Source: CALESS01 sp041741455 (lineage in GTDB: Bacteria > Chloroflexota > Anaerolineae > Anaerolineales > Anaerolineaceae). Taken from it: a stretch of 64,000 nt of DNA. The notes beneath the pieces were generated by a model that saw only the letters and a list, made by a program, of their open reading frames with translations, did not search any database and was not told the origin of the DNA. The stretch covers positions 1 to 64,000 of the forward strand of contig JBGSJZ010000071.1 of NCBI GenBank assembly GCA_041741455.1. The letters run 5' to 3'. Shown here one piece after another: positions 1 through 7,489 of this stretch. The position numbers were made by a program, and so were the translations under genes. Each line of letters starts with the position of its first letter. The first letter of the stretch is position 1.

Positions 1-137
1 TCTTCAAATCGCAGGTTTGCCTCTGGCTTCCTCCAGACCCCACTTTACAGTGACGCCCTTGCCTTTGGCTAATGGTTGGTGCGACCAACCTCCATATGGG
101 ACTTTCACCCACCAGTCATCGCCCATGCTGGGCGCAC
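1..137 (-). mobile_element. Group II intron, 5' end (partial, runs off window)
   Basis: Read on the minus strand from 137 downward, the sequence opens with GTGCGCCCAGCATGGGC and continues with the GTGAAAGTCCC and AGGCAAGGGCGTC-type blocks typical of domain I of bacterial group II introns. Only the first 137 nt are in the window; the maturase gene and catalytic domains V/VI would lie to the left. The 5' splice boundary at 137 sits 3 nt after a perfect terminator palindrome (141-174), which is the characteristic target of class C introns. The short open frame across this stretch on the plus strand is not a gene. Intron identity is by pattern recognition; class C is inferred from the insertion site. 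Confidence 0.8.
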
Positions 138-140
138 ATA

Positions 141-174
141 ACATAAAAGGCGGACAATTGTCCGCCTTTTATGT
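141..174 (-). terminator. Intrinsic terminator of the YdcZ-type gene and intron target
   Basis: A perfect 34-bp palindrome has GC-rich arms (GGCGGAC/GTCCGCC) flanked by an A run and a T run. On the minus strand it lies 30 nt after the stop codon of the transporter gene and immediately before the intron 5' end. It is symmetric enough to work in both directions. Confidence 0.9.
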
Positions 175-203
175 CTCATCAACACAGACCGTGATTTGAG
201 AAT

Positions 204-638
204 TTAGCGCGAAATTAAATATCCACCAGCGATCAAAAGAGCCACCCCGGCAATCCGCACAAGGTTAATGGGATGCACTTCCACCCCCAGCCAACCATAG
301 TGATCGATCAATATCCCAACGATCAATTGACCGATCATCATCAGCGCTATTGCCAGCGTGCCACCGATCTTAGGCACAGTATAGGTCAGGGTCTGGAATA
401 ATACCACGCCAAAGATACCGGAGATCAGCATATACCACGGCAAACCACTCCACTCGCGGATTCTCTCCCCACCGCGCAGCAGCAGGATCAGCCCGGAGAG
501 CAGCATCCCACTCAAGTGGATGATGAAACTGCTGGCAATACCGCCAACTCGGGCACCCATCATGCCACTGATCGGTGTTTGCAGTCCAACCGATGCCCCA
601 CCGACCAGACCAATCAAAATCAGATAAATCCATTGCAT
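204..638 (-). CDS. YdcZ-type small DMT-superfamily membrane protein (DUF606)
   Basis: This 144-residue protein is almost entirely hydrophobic, with about five membrane segments. It opens with an MQWIYLILIGLVGGASVGLQ-type first helix, and the glycine-rich helices and overall size match the YdcZ/DUF606 branch of the drug/metabolite transporter superfamily. Such proteins work as half-size transporters, often as pairs; the substrate is unknown. The ATG at 638 follows an AGGAGC ribosome site. It appears monocistronic, ending at the palindromic terminator 141-174. The upstream region carries an AACACGGA-type repeat. Confidence 0.75.
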   Translation of the reverse strand: MQWIYLILIGLVGGASVGLQTPISGMMGARVGGIASSFIIHLSGMLLSGLILLLRGGERIREWSGLPWYMLISGIFGVVLFQTLTYTVPKIGGTLAIALMMIGQLIVGILIDHYGWLGVEVHPINLVRIAGVALLIAGGYLISR

Positions 639-652
639 TGTTTTTTGCTCCT

Positions 653-697
653 GTTTTTAACACGGATTGTAACGGATAAAACGGATAAACACGGATA
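653..697. repeat. AACACGGA-type intergenic repeat, copy 1
   Basis: A T5AACACGGA block is followed by three further ACGGAT or CACGGA units over 45 nt, just upstream of the YdcZ-type gene. It is one of five related intergenic copies (others at 21877, 29312, 51371 and 56114). No coding potential is seen. Confidence 0.6.
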
Positions 698-823
698 TTA
701 CAATCATACAACTATTAACTGGCTACATCGGAAAAGTTTTTAGTTGACCATCAGTAACGCTCACCTCAACTGGCGGGCATATGATAAACTTACCCCCTGA
801 AACCAAATCAGGAGACCTTTTCC

Positions 824-1072
824 ATGACTGAAGAAATCCTTTCGGCCCTCAATACCTATATTGTCACCCAGATCCTCAAGCAACCCAAACGCACTTTGCG
901 CCCGGATGAAGCCCTGCTAACCAGTGGCCTGGTTGACTCTTTCAACCTGGTCGACCTGGGATTATTTGTGGAAGACAAGTTCGGGGTGCGCATCGAAGAT
1001 ACTGAGCTTAACCCGGATACCTTTGACACCCTGGAACAGTTGACTGCTCTCATTCAATCCCGCCTCGGTTAG
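824..1072 (+). CDS. Acyl carrier protein
   Basis: This 82-residue acidic protein has the carrier-protein motif GLVDSFNLVDL. Ser39 is the expected phosphopantetheine attachment site, although the usual DSL is DSF here. The ATG follows an AGGAGA site. It lies 3 nt before the adenylating enzyme gene, so the two should be co-translated. A standalone carrier next to a fatty-acyl-AMP ligase usually receives the activated acyl chain directly from it. No ketosynthase or peptide synthetase is nearby, so the downstream fate of the acyl group is not visible. Confidence 0.85.
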   Translation: MTEEILSALNTYIVTQILKQPKRTLRPDEALLTSGLVDSFNLVDLGLFVEDKFGVRIEDTELNPDTFDTLEQLTALIQSRLG

Positions 1073-1075
1073 TCT

Positions 1076-2803
1076 ATGACCCAGAACTTCAGCCAGATTT
1101 TGCAAGCCGCCCACGCTCATCGCCCACAGCGGGTCGCTTTGACCATGCTGCACGCCGGCCAACCGGACCAGCCCGTGAGGCTGGATGACTTGCTGCGCGG
1201 CGCAGCCCCGTATGCCGATGCCTTGCAGTCTGCCGGTATCCAGCCTGGTGAGGTGATCATCCTGATCCTTCAGCACTCGCGCGAACTGATTTCAGCCTAC
1301 TGGGGTGCCATCCTGGCGGGCGTCATTCCCTCGATCATGCCCTTCTTGACGGAGAAACTGGACCCGGCCCGATACCGGTCTGATTTGACCTCGCTGGTTG
1401 GCATCACCCGGCCAGCCGCCATCATCACCTACCCGGAGTTCAAGGAGGAAGTCAATGCAGCCCTTCATGCTTTCCCGTCAGGTGAGGAAAATGAAGGGAT
1501 AGGGCAAGCGGATCTCTCTGTTCGCTCCATTCTCTCAACGGCAGATATTCCCACTGAGTCTGAAATCAACTGGCCCGGCCGCCCCGGCCTGCTGCGCGAT
1601 CCACAGGAAATCGTCCTGCTCCAGCACTCCAGCGGCACCACCGGACTGCAAAAGGGCGTGGCACTCTCGCACCAAGCAGTCTTCAATCAATTGGAAGCGT
1701 ATGCCCAGGCTCTGCACCTGGATGAGTGTGATGTCATTGTCAGCTGGCTGCCGCTCTACCACGACATGGGCCTGATCGCCGGCTTTATCCTGCCCATTCT
1801 GCTGGGTGTGCCGCTCGTATTGATGTCACCCTTCGACTGGGTGCGCGCGCCCTACCGGTTGATGCAAGCCATCACCCGCTACCGTGGTACCCTGACCTGG
1901 CTGCCGAATTTTGCCTATAACTTCTGCGCTCAGAAAATCCGCCCGCGCGACCTGGAGGATGTGGACCTCTCCACCTTGCGCGCCGTCAGCAACTGTTCCG
2001 AGCCGATGCGCTGGGAGAGCCACCAGCTTTTCGCCGAGCGCTTTGTTCCCTACGGACTCGACCCCGCCACCCTGACCACCTGTTATGCCATGGCCGAAAA
2101 TGTTTTTGCGGTCACCCAGGGTGGGATCGATTCACCCGTATTGGTAGATGAGATCGACCGCGAAGCCCTGCAGGTCGAGCGCATCGCCCGGCCGGCCATT
2201 CCCGGGCAGCCCTCCATTAAAATGCTCTCGGCAGGCCAGGCCATCCCGGATTGCGAGGTGAAGGTGGTGGATGAGGCCGGCAAACCTCTACCCGACCGGG
2301 TAATTGGCGAGTTGGCCTTGCGCTCCAGCTACATGCTGACCGGTTACTACAACCGGGAAGATGCCACTGATAAAGCCTTGCGGAACGGCTGGTACCTGAC
2401 CGGCGACCTGGGCTATATGTTGAACGGCGAGGTCTTCGTCAGCGGCCGCAAGAAGGACCTGATTATCGTTGGCGGTAAAAACGTTTACCCGCAGGATCTG
2501 GAACGGCTGGCGATGGAAGTGCCAGGCGTGCACCCTGGCCGTGTGGTAGCTTTCGGCATTTACAACGAAGCCGCCGGTACCGAGGAAGTGGTGATTGTGG
2601 CCGAAGCGGATGAGACAGATGAAGATACCCGATACGAAATTGCGGATGCCATTCGCCAGAGTATCACCCGCGGCTCTGCCATTGCCCTGCGCCATGCCCA
2701 CATTGTGGATGCCGGTTGGATCCTGAAGACCAGCAGCGGCAAGACCGCTCGCCTGGCCAACCGCGAAAAATACCTGAGAGAATTGGAATCAGAAGGCACA
2801 TGA
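1076..2803 (+). CDS. Fatty-acyl-AMP ligase (FAAL-like, ANL superfamily)
   Basis: This 575-residue AMP-forming enzyme has the phosphate-binding motif SSGTTGLQKG at 185-194, a YHDMGLIAG motif and a WLPNFAYNFC segment, which are characteristic of FAAL enzymes rather than acetyl-CoA synthetases. The C-terminal hinge region carries TGDLGY, SGRKKDLIIVGGKN and a late catalytic lysine in KTSSGK. The expected reaction is activation of a fatty acid to acyl-AMP and transfer to the neighbouring acyl carrier protein. The start is 3 nt after the carrier stop codon. Its stop overlaps the next ATG (ATGA). The acyl substrate cannot be read from sequence. Confidence 0.88.
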   Translation: MTQNFSQILQAAHAHRPQRVALTMLHAGQPDQPVRLDDLLRGAAPYADALQSAGIQPGEVIILILQHSRELISAYWGAILAGVIPSIMPFLTEKLDPARYRSDLTSLVGITRPAAIITYPEFKEEVNAALHAFPSGEENEGIGQADLSVRSILSTADIPTESEINWPGRPGLLRDPQEIVLLQHSSGTTGLQKGVALSHQAVFNQLEAYAQALHLDECDVIVSWLPLYHDMGLIAGFILPILLGVPLVLMSPFDWVRAPYRLMQAITRYRGTLTWLPNFAYNFCAQKIRPRDLEDVDLSTLRAVSNCSEPMRWESHQLFAERFVPYGLDPATLTTCYAMAENVFAVTQGGIDSPVLVDEIDREALQVERIARPAIPGQPSIKMLSAGQAIPDCEVKVVDEAGKPLPDRVIGELALRSSYMLTGYYNREDATDKALRNGWYLTGDLGYMLNGEVFVSGRKKDLIIVGGKNVYPQDLERLAMEVPGVHPGRVVAFGIYNEAAGTEEVVIVAEADETDEDTRYEIADAIRQSITRGSAIALRHAHIVDAGWILKTSSGKTARLANREKYLRELESEGT

Positions 2804-3507
2804 TCCTCTACTATATCCGCCACGCCCAATCCGCCAACAACGCCCTGTGGGATACCACCGGCTCCTCCGAGGGCCGCAGCGACGACCCGCCCTTGACCCC
2901 GACCGGCGAAGCCCAATCTCACCATGTGGCCAAATGGCTAGCCTGCCTGCCCGAGCCCCCGGCCGTCCAGCGTCATTCCGACCTGCGCCCGAGCCACGTC
3001 TATTGTTCTTTGATGAAGCGCGCCGTGCAAACTGGCTCAGTCATTGCCACAACACTTGGCTTGCCGCTGCAGGGTTGGGCGGATCTGCACGAGGCGGGCG
3101 GCGTGTACCTGGATGGCGAGGAGGAGGGTGAGCGTCACGGCCGCCCGGGGATGGGACGCAGCCAATTGCAACGTCTGCACAGCAGTTTGCAACTCCCGCC
3201 GGAGATCAGCGAGGAGGGTTGGTATAACCGTCCCTTCGAAGAGCGACCAGAACGGGTCAAGCGAGCAGAGCGGGTGGTAAAGGAATTGCTGCAACGCCAC
3301 GGCGATTCCCAAGACCGGGTGGTACTTGTGAGCCATGGCACTTTCTATAATTACCTGATCGGCGCTCTGCTGAAATTGGAGGCTGAACGCGATTGGTGGT
3401 TGCTGCTCAACAACACAGGCATCACCAAGGTCGAGTTTCATGAGGATGAGCGCGTGTTGACCTTTGCCAATCGCACGACCCATCTGCCCCCTGCGTTAAT
3501 CACTTGA
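2800..3507 (+). CDS. Histidine phosphatase superfamily protein (phosphoglycerate-mutase-like)
   Basis: This 235-residue protein opens with the catalytic motif YIRHAQ (His8 as phospho-acceptor) and has the second histidine in LVSHGTFYNYLIG. The start at 2800 is chosen because ATGA overlaps the ligase stop and because the RH motif then sits at the usual N-terminal position; a longer frame begins at 2716 inside the ligase gene. It probably removes phosphate from a small molecule linked to the ACP/ligase pathway, but the substrate is unknown. The gene order ACP, ligase, phosphatase with overlap indicates one operon ending at the terminator 3558-3592. Confidence 0.85.
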   Translation: MILYYIRHAQSANNALWDTTGSSEGRSDDPPLTPTGEAQSHHVAKWLACLPEPPAVQRHSDLRPSHVYCSLMKRAVQTGSVIATTLGLPLQGWADLHEAGGVYLDGEEEGERHGRPGMGRSQLQRLHSSLQLPPEISEEGWYNRPFEERPERVKRAERVVKELLQRHGDSQDRVVLVSHGTFYNYLIGALLKLEAERDWWLLLNNTGITKVEFHEDERVLTFANRTTHLPPALIT

Positions 3508-3557
3508 CCATGATTAGGAAAATTTTGTTGAGACGCCAGCCGCTGTTGGATTGAATC

Positions 3558-3592
3558 AAAATACGCAGGCAATCACACCTGCGTATTTTTAA
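3558..3592. terminator. Bidirectional terminator
   Basis: AAAATACGCAGG and CCTGCGTATTTT form a 12-bp stem with an 8-nt loop between the convergent phosphatase gene and the DUF3592 gene. A runs and T runs on both sides suit termination in both directions. Confidence 0.85.
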
Positions 3593-3608
3593 GAAAATCA
3601 AGATCTTG

Positions 3609-4079
3609 TTAGAAAAATCCAGTCAAATACGGAAACACAAACAAGCCCACACCGATCAGGAGCATCAGTCCTCCACCAACCATCATCCCGACCACACCCG
3701 GGGCTTCCCGTTCCAATACCGATTCAGTGGGTTTGTCCGGGTTGTAATACACAATAACTTTCCCGTTCTTTGGGTAGAGGCCCAGTTTTTCCCAAGCTTT
3801 CTTTTGATTGAGCCGTAAGGTGCCAAAGCACAGGCGCTTGCCCTCGTACGGAGTGCCCATGATGGTGTAGCTGTATTCAACCTTTGGCTCGTAATCCACA
3901 CCGCCCTTGCGATAATGCTTTTTCAAGGTGGCTGAATTAACCGCTCCGGATGCCGGGAACCAGCTCTGCGAGGCTTCCGCCTGCTGCCGGTTACGCCAAC
4001 CGAGATACAGCATCACACCCCCACCAATCGCCAGTAACAGGGGAATCAGAATCGTGCTCCAGATAATTTCAAAATCCAT
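3609..4079 (-). CDS. DUF3592-family membrane protein, copy 1
   Basis: This 156-residue protein has two membrane helices (about residues 5-28 and 125-150) around a soluble core. The core carries the DUF3592 marks VEYSYTIMGTPYEGKR and VIVYYNPDKPTESVLE. ATG 4079 follows a GAGG site; a TTG 18 nt upstream is less likely. A paralogue with the same architecture lies at 31520-32005 (shared VEYSYT, GTPY.GKR, YPQG/YPKNG, VYYN). Function is unknown; the family is often found in cell-envelope contexts. Confidence 0.75.
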   Translation of the reverse strand: MDFEIIWSTILIPLLLAIGGGVMLYLGWRNRQQAEASQSWFPASGAVNSATLKKHYRKGGVDYEPKVEYSYTIMGTPYEGKRLCFGTLRLNQKKAWEKLGLYPKNGKVIVYYNPDKPTESVLEREAPGVVGMMVGGGLMLLIGVGLFVFPYLTGFF

Positions 4080-4097
4080 CTTGACCTCTTCTGTCAA

Positions 4098-4346
4098 AGG
4101 ATAGTTTGATTATCGCGCAGAATTCTCGGTCTGGGCACAGATAATCTGGGGAGGTGCAATAATTGGAGGCCAGTCTGAAGTCTCAAAAACCAATGGCAGG
4201 TACCATATTTATTTTTCTGCAAAGCGATTGCACCGCTTTCCTCCAAGAGTACCCTACGGGAGACCTGGGTAAACGACTGATCGCTCACAGTCTGTAGACC
4301 GGAGCGATCAGTTTCTTCTTGCGTGGCAGGCAACTGCCCGACCCAC
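4098..4346. other. Intergenic stretch with an inverted repeat, no gene recognised
   Basis: The 249 nt between two minus-strand genes hold an 11-bp inverted repeat (ACTGATCGCTC at 4276-4286 and GAGCGATCAGT at 4302-4312) that could end transcription of the 4347-4814 gene. The T tract is weak on either side. A 79-codon minus-strand frame here has no family features or ribosome site and is judged noncoding. Confidence 0.5.
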
Positions 4347-4814
4347 TTATTCGGATTTTTCTGGTTCCTGGCTCGCCGGCGGGAACAGATCCTGGGATTC
4401 CGTTTCGCTTCCGCCGGAGAGATCCTGTTCTGTTGAACTGATCTCTACAGGTTGTCCAATTATGGGTGCGCCCTTTGCGAGCATCTCTGCAGGCGCTTTT
4501 AGCTTACGCAGCTTGCGAATCAGCCACTGAACGCCCAGCACACCCAGAGTCACCAGCACAATCTCCAGCAGGATGCGGCCCAGGCTGAACCAGCCAAAAG
4601 CTGGGTTAATGCGGTCCCATCCGGCACGGTCAGCGAAGTCGTCGCCGGGGCGCATACCTTCAAAATTACTACCATGCCTGCCACCCTCAAAACCAGTATT
4701 TGCCAGGGCAAGATTGTTGTTATGGGTCACCAGCCAGTAAATTCCAAAGCCAATTAACGCCACAACCAACAGGATCCCGACAATTAGAAGTATTCGCTTC
4801 AAACCTTTTTTCAT
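4347..4814 (-). CDS. Two-helix membrane protein of unknown function
   Basis: This 155-residue protein has an N-terminal membrane helix, a Gly/Asp-rich extracytoplasmic loop (FEGGRHG, NFEGMRPGDD), a second helix near residues 80-100 and an acidic, Ser/Glu-rich cytoplasmic tail. ATG 4814 follows AAAGGA at good spacing, so it is preferred over the ATG 15 nt upstream. It is divergent from the polyferredoxin operon and shares that 300-bp upstream region. A 19-nt motif upstream (4916-4934) recurs before the response-regulator gene at 47893. No family is recognised. Confidence 0.6.
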   Translation of the reverse strand: MKKGLKRILLIVGILLVVALIGFGIYWLVTHNNNLALANTGFEGGRHGSNFEGMRPGDDFADRAGWDRINPAFGWFSLGRILLEIVLVTLGVLGVQWLIRKLRKLKAPAEMLAKGAPIIGQPVEISSTEQDLSGGSETESQDLFPPASQEPEKSE

Positions 4815-4915
4815 ACTAATTCCTTTCATTTACCTGATTCCGGCCATGATTACCGGTGAATATCCTTGGATAGGTTGATGTCAGCTTCATGTATGCTAAT
4901 TTTCTATCGATCAAC

Positions 4916-4934
4916 TTGTTGAGATCATAACCGG
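4916..4934 (-). promoter_or_regulatory. Shared 19-nt motif, copy A
   Basis: TTGTTGAGATCATAACCGG (plus-strand reading) lies about 100 nt upstream of the minus-strand gene starting at 4814. It matches 18 of 19 positions with 47931-47949, upstream of the response-regulator gene, in the same orientation relative to the downstream gene. A regulatory role is inferred. Confidence 0.45.
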
Positions 4935-5042
4935 TAGGAAATAGGATTTGGTATAGATTTGGTTTAGATGGTAGATTTTTTAGAAATTCAATCAAGAATC
5001 GGTTGCGTGGTGGCAATTTTACGTCCATAAGATCGCAGAACC

Positions 5043-5085
5043 TTCACAGCATCTTCACAACTTATTCATAACTTTTATTTACAAT
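5043..5085 (+). promoter_or_regulatory. Promoter with three 11-bp-spaced TTCAYA repeats
   Basis: TTCACA (5043-5048), TTCACA (5054-5059) and TTCATA (5065-5070) are direct repeats at exactly 11-bp spacing. They end 9 bp before a TACAAT -10 box (5080-5085) and take the place of a -35 box. Such helical-phase direct repeats are typical of PhoB/OmpR-class response regulators that replace the -35 contact. They drive the polyferredoxin operon starting at 5134. Confidence 0.6.
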
Positions 5086-5133
5086 ACCAACTATCCGATG
5101 CACTATTCTGCATATATTTGGAGGTCCCCAGCA

Positions 5134-5979
5134 ATGCGTGTCTTTCAGTCAAAATTCTTCCGCCGAAACAAATTATGGCCGCGCACCGTCGTTCAGATCT
5201 TTTTCTTCGCCCTGATCGCCCTGATTTCGATCAATCACACCCTGGCTGAGTCCGGAGCTGGCATCCCATTTCTCTCCTCGGCTTCGCTCCACGCCCTTTG
5301 CCCGTTTGGTGGCGTGGTCACCATTTACCAATACGTTACCACCGGCACCTTCGTCCAGAAAATTCATGAGTCAGCGTTCATCCTGATGATTGTCGGCTTC
5401 CTGCTGGCCCTGCTCTTCGGCCCGGTCTTCTGCGGCTGGGTTTGCCCGCTCGGCAGCATCCAGGAGTGGTTTGGCAAGATCGGCCAGAAGATCTTCAAGA
5501 AGCGCCGCTACAACCACTTCATCCCCGCCAAAATCGACCGTTGGCTGCGCTACCTGCGGTATGGCGTGCTGGCTTGGGCGCTCTACATGACCGCCGCCAG
5601 TGGCACCCTGGTTTTTGCTGAGATCGACCCTTACCACGCCCTGTTCAATCTGTGGTCTTCGGAACTTGCCATCGGCGGAGTGATTGTGCTGGGCTTGACC
5701 CTGGTTGGATCCATCTTCGTGGAGCGTCCGTGGTGCAAATACGCTTGTCCCTACGGTGCTGTGCTTGGCATCTTCAACCTGTTCCGCATCTTCCGCATCC
5801 GCCGCGTCCCCGGTACATGTAAGCTGGATGGCGCTTGCAACATCGTCTGCCCAATGAACATCATGGTCAGCGAAAAGACCATCGTGCGCGATCACCAGTG
5901 CATCACCTGTTTAAAGTGCACATCTGAGAACGTATGCCCGGCCGCCGGCACGGTGGACCTGGTGGCAGGAGGCAAGTAA
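5134..5979 (+). CDS. NapH/NosR-type membrane polyferredoxin (4Fe-4S)
   Basis: This 281-residue protein has four or five membrane helices and two membrane-loop motifs, CGWVCPLG (C100, C104) and CKYACPYG (C201, C205). A C-terminal ferredoxin-like part has cysteines at 229, 235 and 239, and at 256, 259, 262 and 268 (CITCLKC then CP). This layout is that of NapH/NosR/YccM-like electron carriers that pass electrons across or along the membrane. The start at 5134 follows GGAGG; an upstream in-frame ATG at 5098 lacks a site. The next gene begins 1 nt after its stop, so the two form an operon. The electron partners are not visible. Confidence 0.85.
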   Translation: MRVFQSKFFRRNKLWPRTVVQIFFFALIALISINHTLAESGAGIPFLSSASLHALCPFGGVVTIYQYVTTGTFVQKIHESAFILMIVGFLLALLFGPVFCGWVCPLGSIQEWFGKIGQKIFKKRRYNHFIPAKIDRWLRYLRYGVLAWALYMTAASGTLVFAEIDPYHALFNLWSSELAIGGVIVLGLTLVGSIFVERPWCKYACPYGAVLGIFNLFRIFRIRRVPGTCKLDGACNIVCPMNIMVSEKTIVRDHQCITCLKCTSENVCPAAGTVDLVAGGK

Positions 5980-5980
5980 C

Positions 5981-6730
5981 ATGAAACTGACAGCCAAACC
6001 CTTAGCCGTAATCATCCTGGTCATCTTATTCGGCAGCATTGGCATCACCACAGCCCTGGGCTGGTGGAGCACAGAAAGCACCAAACAGACCGCCAAATTC
6101 ACTGATGGCGAGTTCGCCGGTCAATCCAACCCGGCCGACATCCGCGGCTCCTTCACCTTTGGCGACATCGAGAAAAACTTTGGCGTCCCGGCTGCCGACC
6201 TGGCGATTGCCTTCGGTCTGCCCGAAGATGCAGACGCCGCAGCTTACTCAGTCAAATCACTGGAAGAAGTATATGCCAGCCTGGAAGGTGATATCGAAAT
6301 CGGCACCTCCTCGGTGCGTTTGTTCACTGCCCTGTATACCGGCCTGCCCTTTGAGATCACCGACGCGATTTACCTGCCCCGCCCAGCGGTTGAAATCCTG
6401 AAAGCCAAGGCAATGCTGTCAGCCGATCAGCTCGCCTACCTGGATGTGCATACTGTAGATCTTCCCGCGGCTTTACGGGTCGTTGAGGGCACCCCTGCCC
6501 CGGTGGTGGCAGAAACGCACACAGAAATCGAAACTGACCGCACGGTTAAAGGCAAAACTACCTTCGGTGAAGTGCTGGACTGGGGCGTGACGCAGGAAGT
6601 GATCGAGAGCATCATCGGCGCTCCGCTGCCCAACCGCTTGATCACAGTCAAGGATTTCTGCACCGAAAAAGGTCTGGCTTTTGAAACCGTCAAGACCGAA
6701 CTGCAGGCCGAAATCGACAAACTGCCTTAA
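5981..6730 (+). CDS. Membrane-anchored repeat protein partnered with the polyferredoxin
   Basis: This 249-residue protein has an N-terminal membrane helix (about 8-28) and an outside part built from related units. IRGSFTFGDI...FGVPA...AFGLP and VKGKTTFGEV...GVTQ...IIGAPLP are clear repeats, and a degenerate third unit begins near LITVKDFC. The two clear units each read as a short strand-helix-helix pattern. The family is not recognised. Because it starts 1 nt after the polyferredoxin stop, it is probably a dedicated accessory or docking subunit. The operon ends at the hairpin 6765-6802. Confidence 0.7.
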   Translation: MKLTAKPLAVIILVILFGSIGITTALGWWSTESTKQTAKFTDGEFAGQSNPADIRGSFTFGDIEKNFGVPAADLAIAFGLPEDADAAAYSVKSLEEVYASLEGDIEIGTSSVRLFTALYTGLPFEITDAIYLPRPAVEILKAKAMLSADQLAYLDVHTVDLPAALRVVEGTPAPVVAETHTEIETDRTVKGKTTFGEVLDWGVTQEVIESIIGAPLPNRLITVKDFCTEKGLAFETVKTELQAEIDKLP

Positions 6731-6764
6731 TCAACTTTCACCCCTCAGGAGAAACCATCTACTA

Positions 6765-6802
6765 CAGACACGGATGACCGGCAAACCAGTCATCCGTGTC
6801 TG
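6765..6802. terminator. Convergent terminator hairpin
   Basis: CAGACACGGATGAC pairs perfectly with GTCATCCGTGTCTG (14 bp, 10-nt loop) between the convergent polyferredoxin operon and the GNAT gene. The T tract is imperfect. Confidence 0.75.
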
Positions 6803-6825
6803 CATTATCTTTCAACTTTGATGCC

Positions 6826-7371
6826 TCAAGTACTGGCATGGAAAAAGTCTTCCTCCAGGATGGCATACACGAATTCATCCACCCAGCGGCCATTCCACCA
6901 GCGGGTCTGGCGCAGCCGGCCATCCTGCTGCATGCCCAGGCGCTGCATCACCCGCACTGATCGTTCGTTATGGACGTTACAATAAGCCACCACCCGGTGC
7001 GCCTTCAGCTCCCGGAAAGCAAAACACAGCAGCGCCCGGGCAGCTTCGGTCACAACCCCCTTGCCCCAATCCGGGTAATGCAGGTGCCAGCCGATCTCCC
7101 ATTCGAGAATCTCTTCCCAGTTCAAGGTTAACCCTACCCGGCCTCTCATTCGATCCGAGGGTGGAATCGTGATCGCCATCCGGTAATGGGTACGCGGCTG
7201 TTCCCCTGCCCAAGAGATCGCACCCTCCAGGTAATTTCGGACTTGGATCTCGGTCGACATCGAATGATGCTCGTAGGTGTGCATCTCTGGATACGAAGCC
7301 ATCTCGATCAGCGCATCCAGATCATCCAGGCGCATTTCCCGTAATAATAGGTGTTCTGTCCGGATTTCCAT
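6826..7371 (-). CDS. GNAT N-acetyltransferase (RimJ/RimL-like)
   Basis: This 181-residue protein begins with an MEIRTEHLLLREMRLDDLDA-type opening, as in RimJ/RimL-type acetyltransferases. It has the acetyl-CoA-binding pattern GWHLHYPDWGKGVVTEAARALL and the late VMQRLGMQQDGRLRQ block. It likely transfers an acetyl group from acetyl-CoA to a protein N-terminus or small amine. The start follows GAGG. The gene stands alone between two convergent or divergent neighbours. Confidence 0.85.
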   Translation of the reverse strand: MEIRTEHLLLREMRLDDLDALIEMASYPEMHTYEHHSMSTEIQVRNYLEGAISWAGEQPRTHYRMAITIPPSDRMRGRVGLTLNWEEILEWEIGWHLHYPDWGKGVVTEAARALLCFAFRELKAHRVVAYCNVHNERSVRVMQRLGMQQDGRLRQTRWWNGRWVDEFVYAILEEDFFHAST

Positions 7372-7489
7372 GATTGCCTCAATGCCGAATTTTTTGTATT
7401 CTTTCCAAATTTGTTAATCGCCTGGACAGGCGTTTATTCTCCTGGTTCGATTATATAATGGTCTGTATCCAGTTCGAACAGGTTGCGGC

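Noticed and set aside
17..199. 60-codon plus-strand frame at the left edge
   Set aside because: It is the antisense of group II intron RNA sequence and a terminator.
4094..4333. 79-codon minus-strand frame
   Set aside because: Composition and lack of a ribosome site indicate an intergenic frame; it also overlaps the inverted repeat.
4098..4346. Possible T-box or other leader riboswitch
   Set aside because: A GGTACC-like segment and a small hairpin are present, but the conserved T-box core and antiterminator are not.
4816..5028. 70-codon minus-strand frame with the shared 19-nt motif inside
   Set aside because: No ribosome site or family feature is seen, and it lies in a divergent promoter region; judged noncoding.
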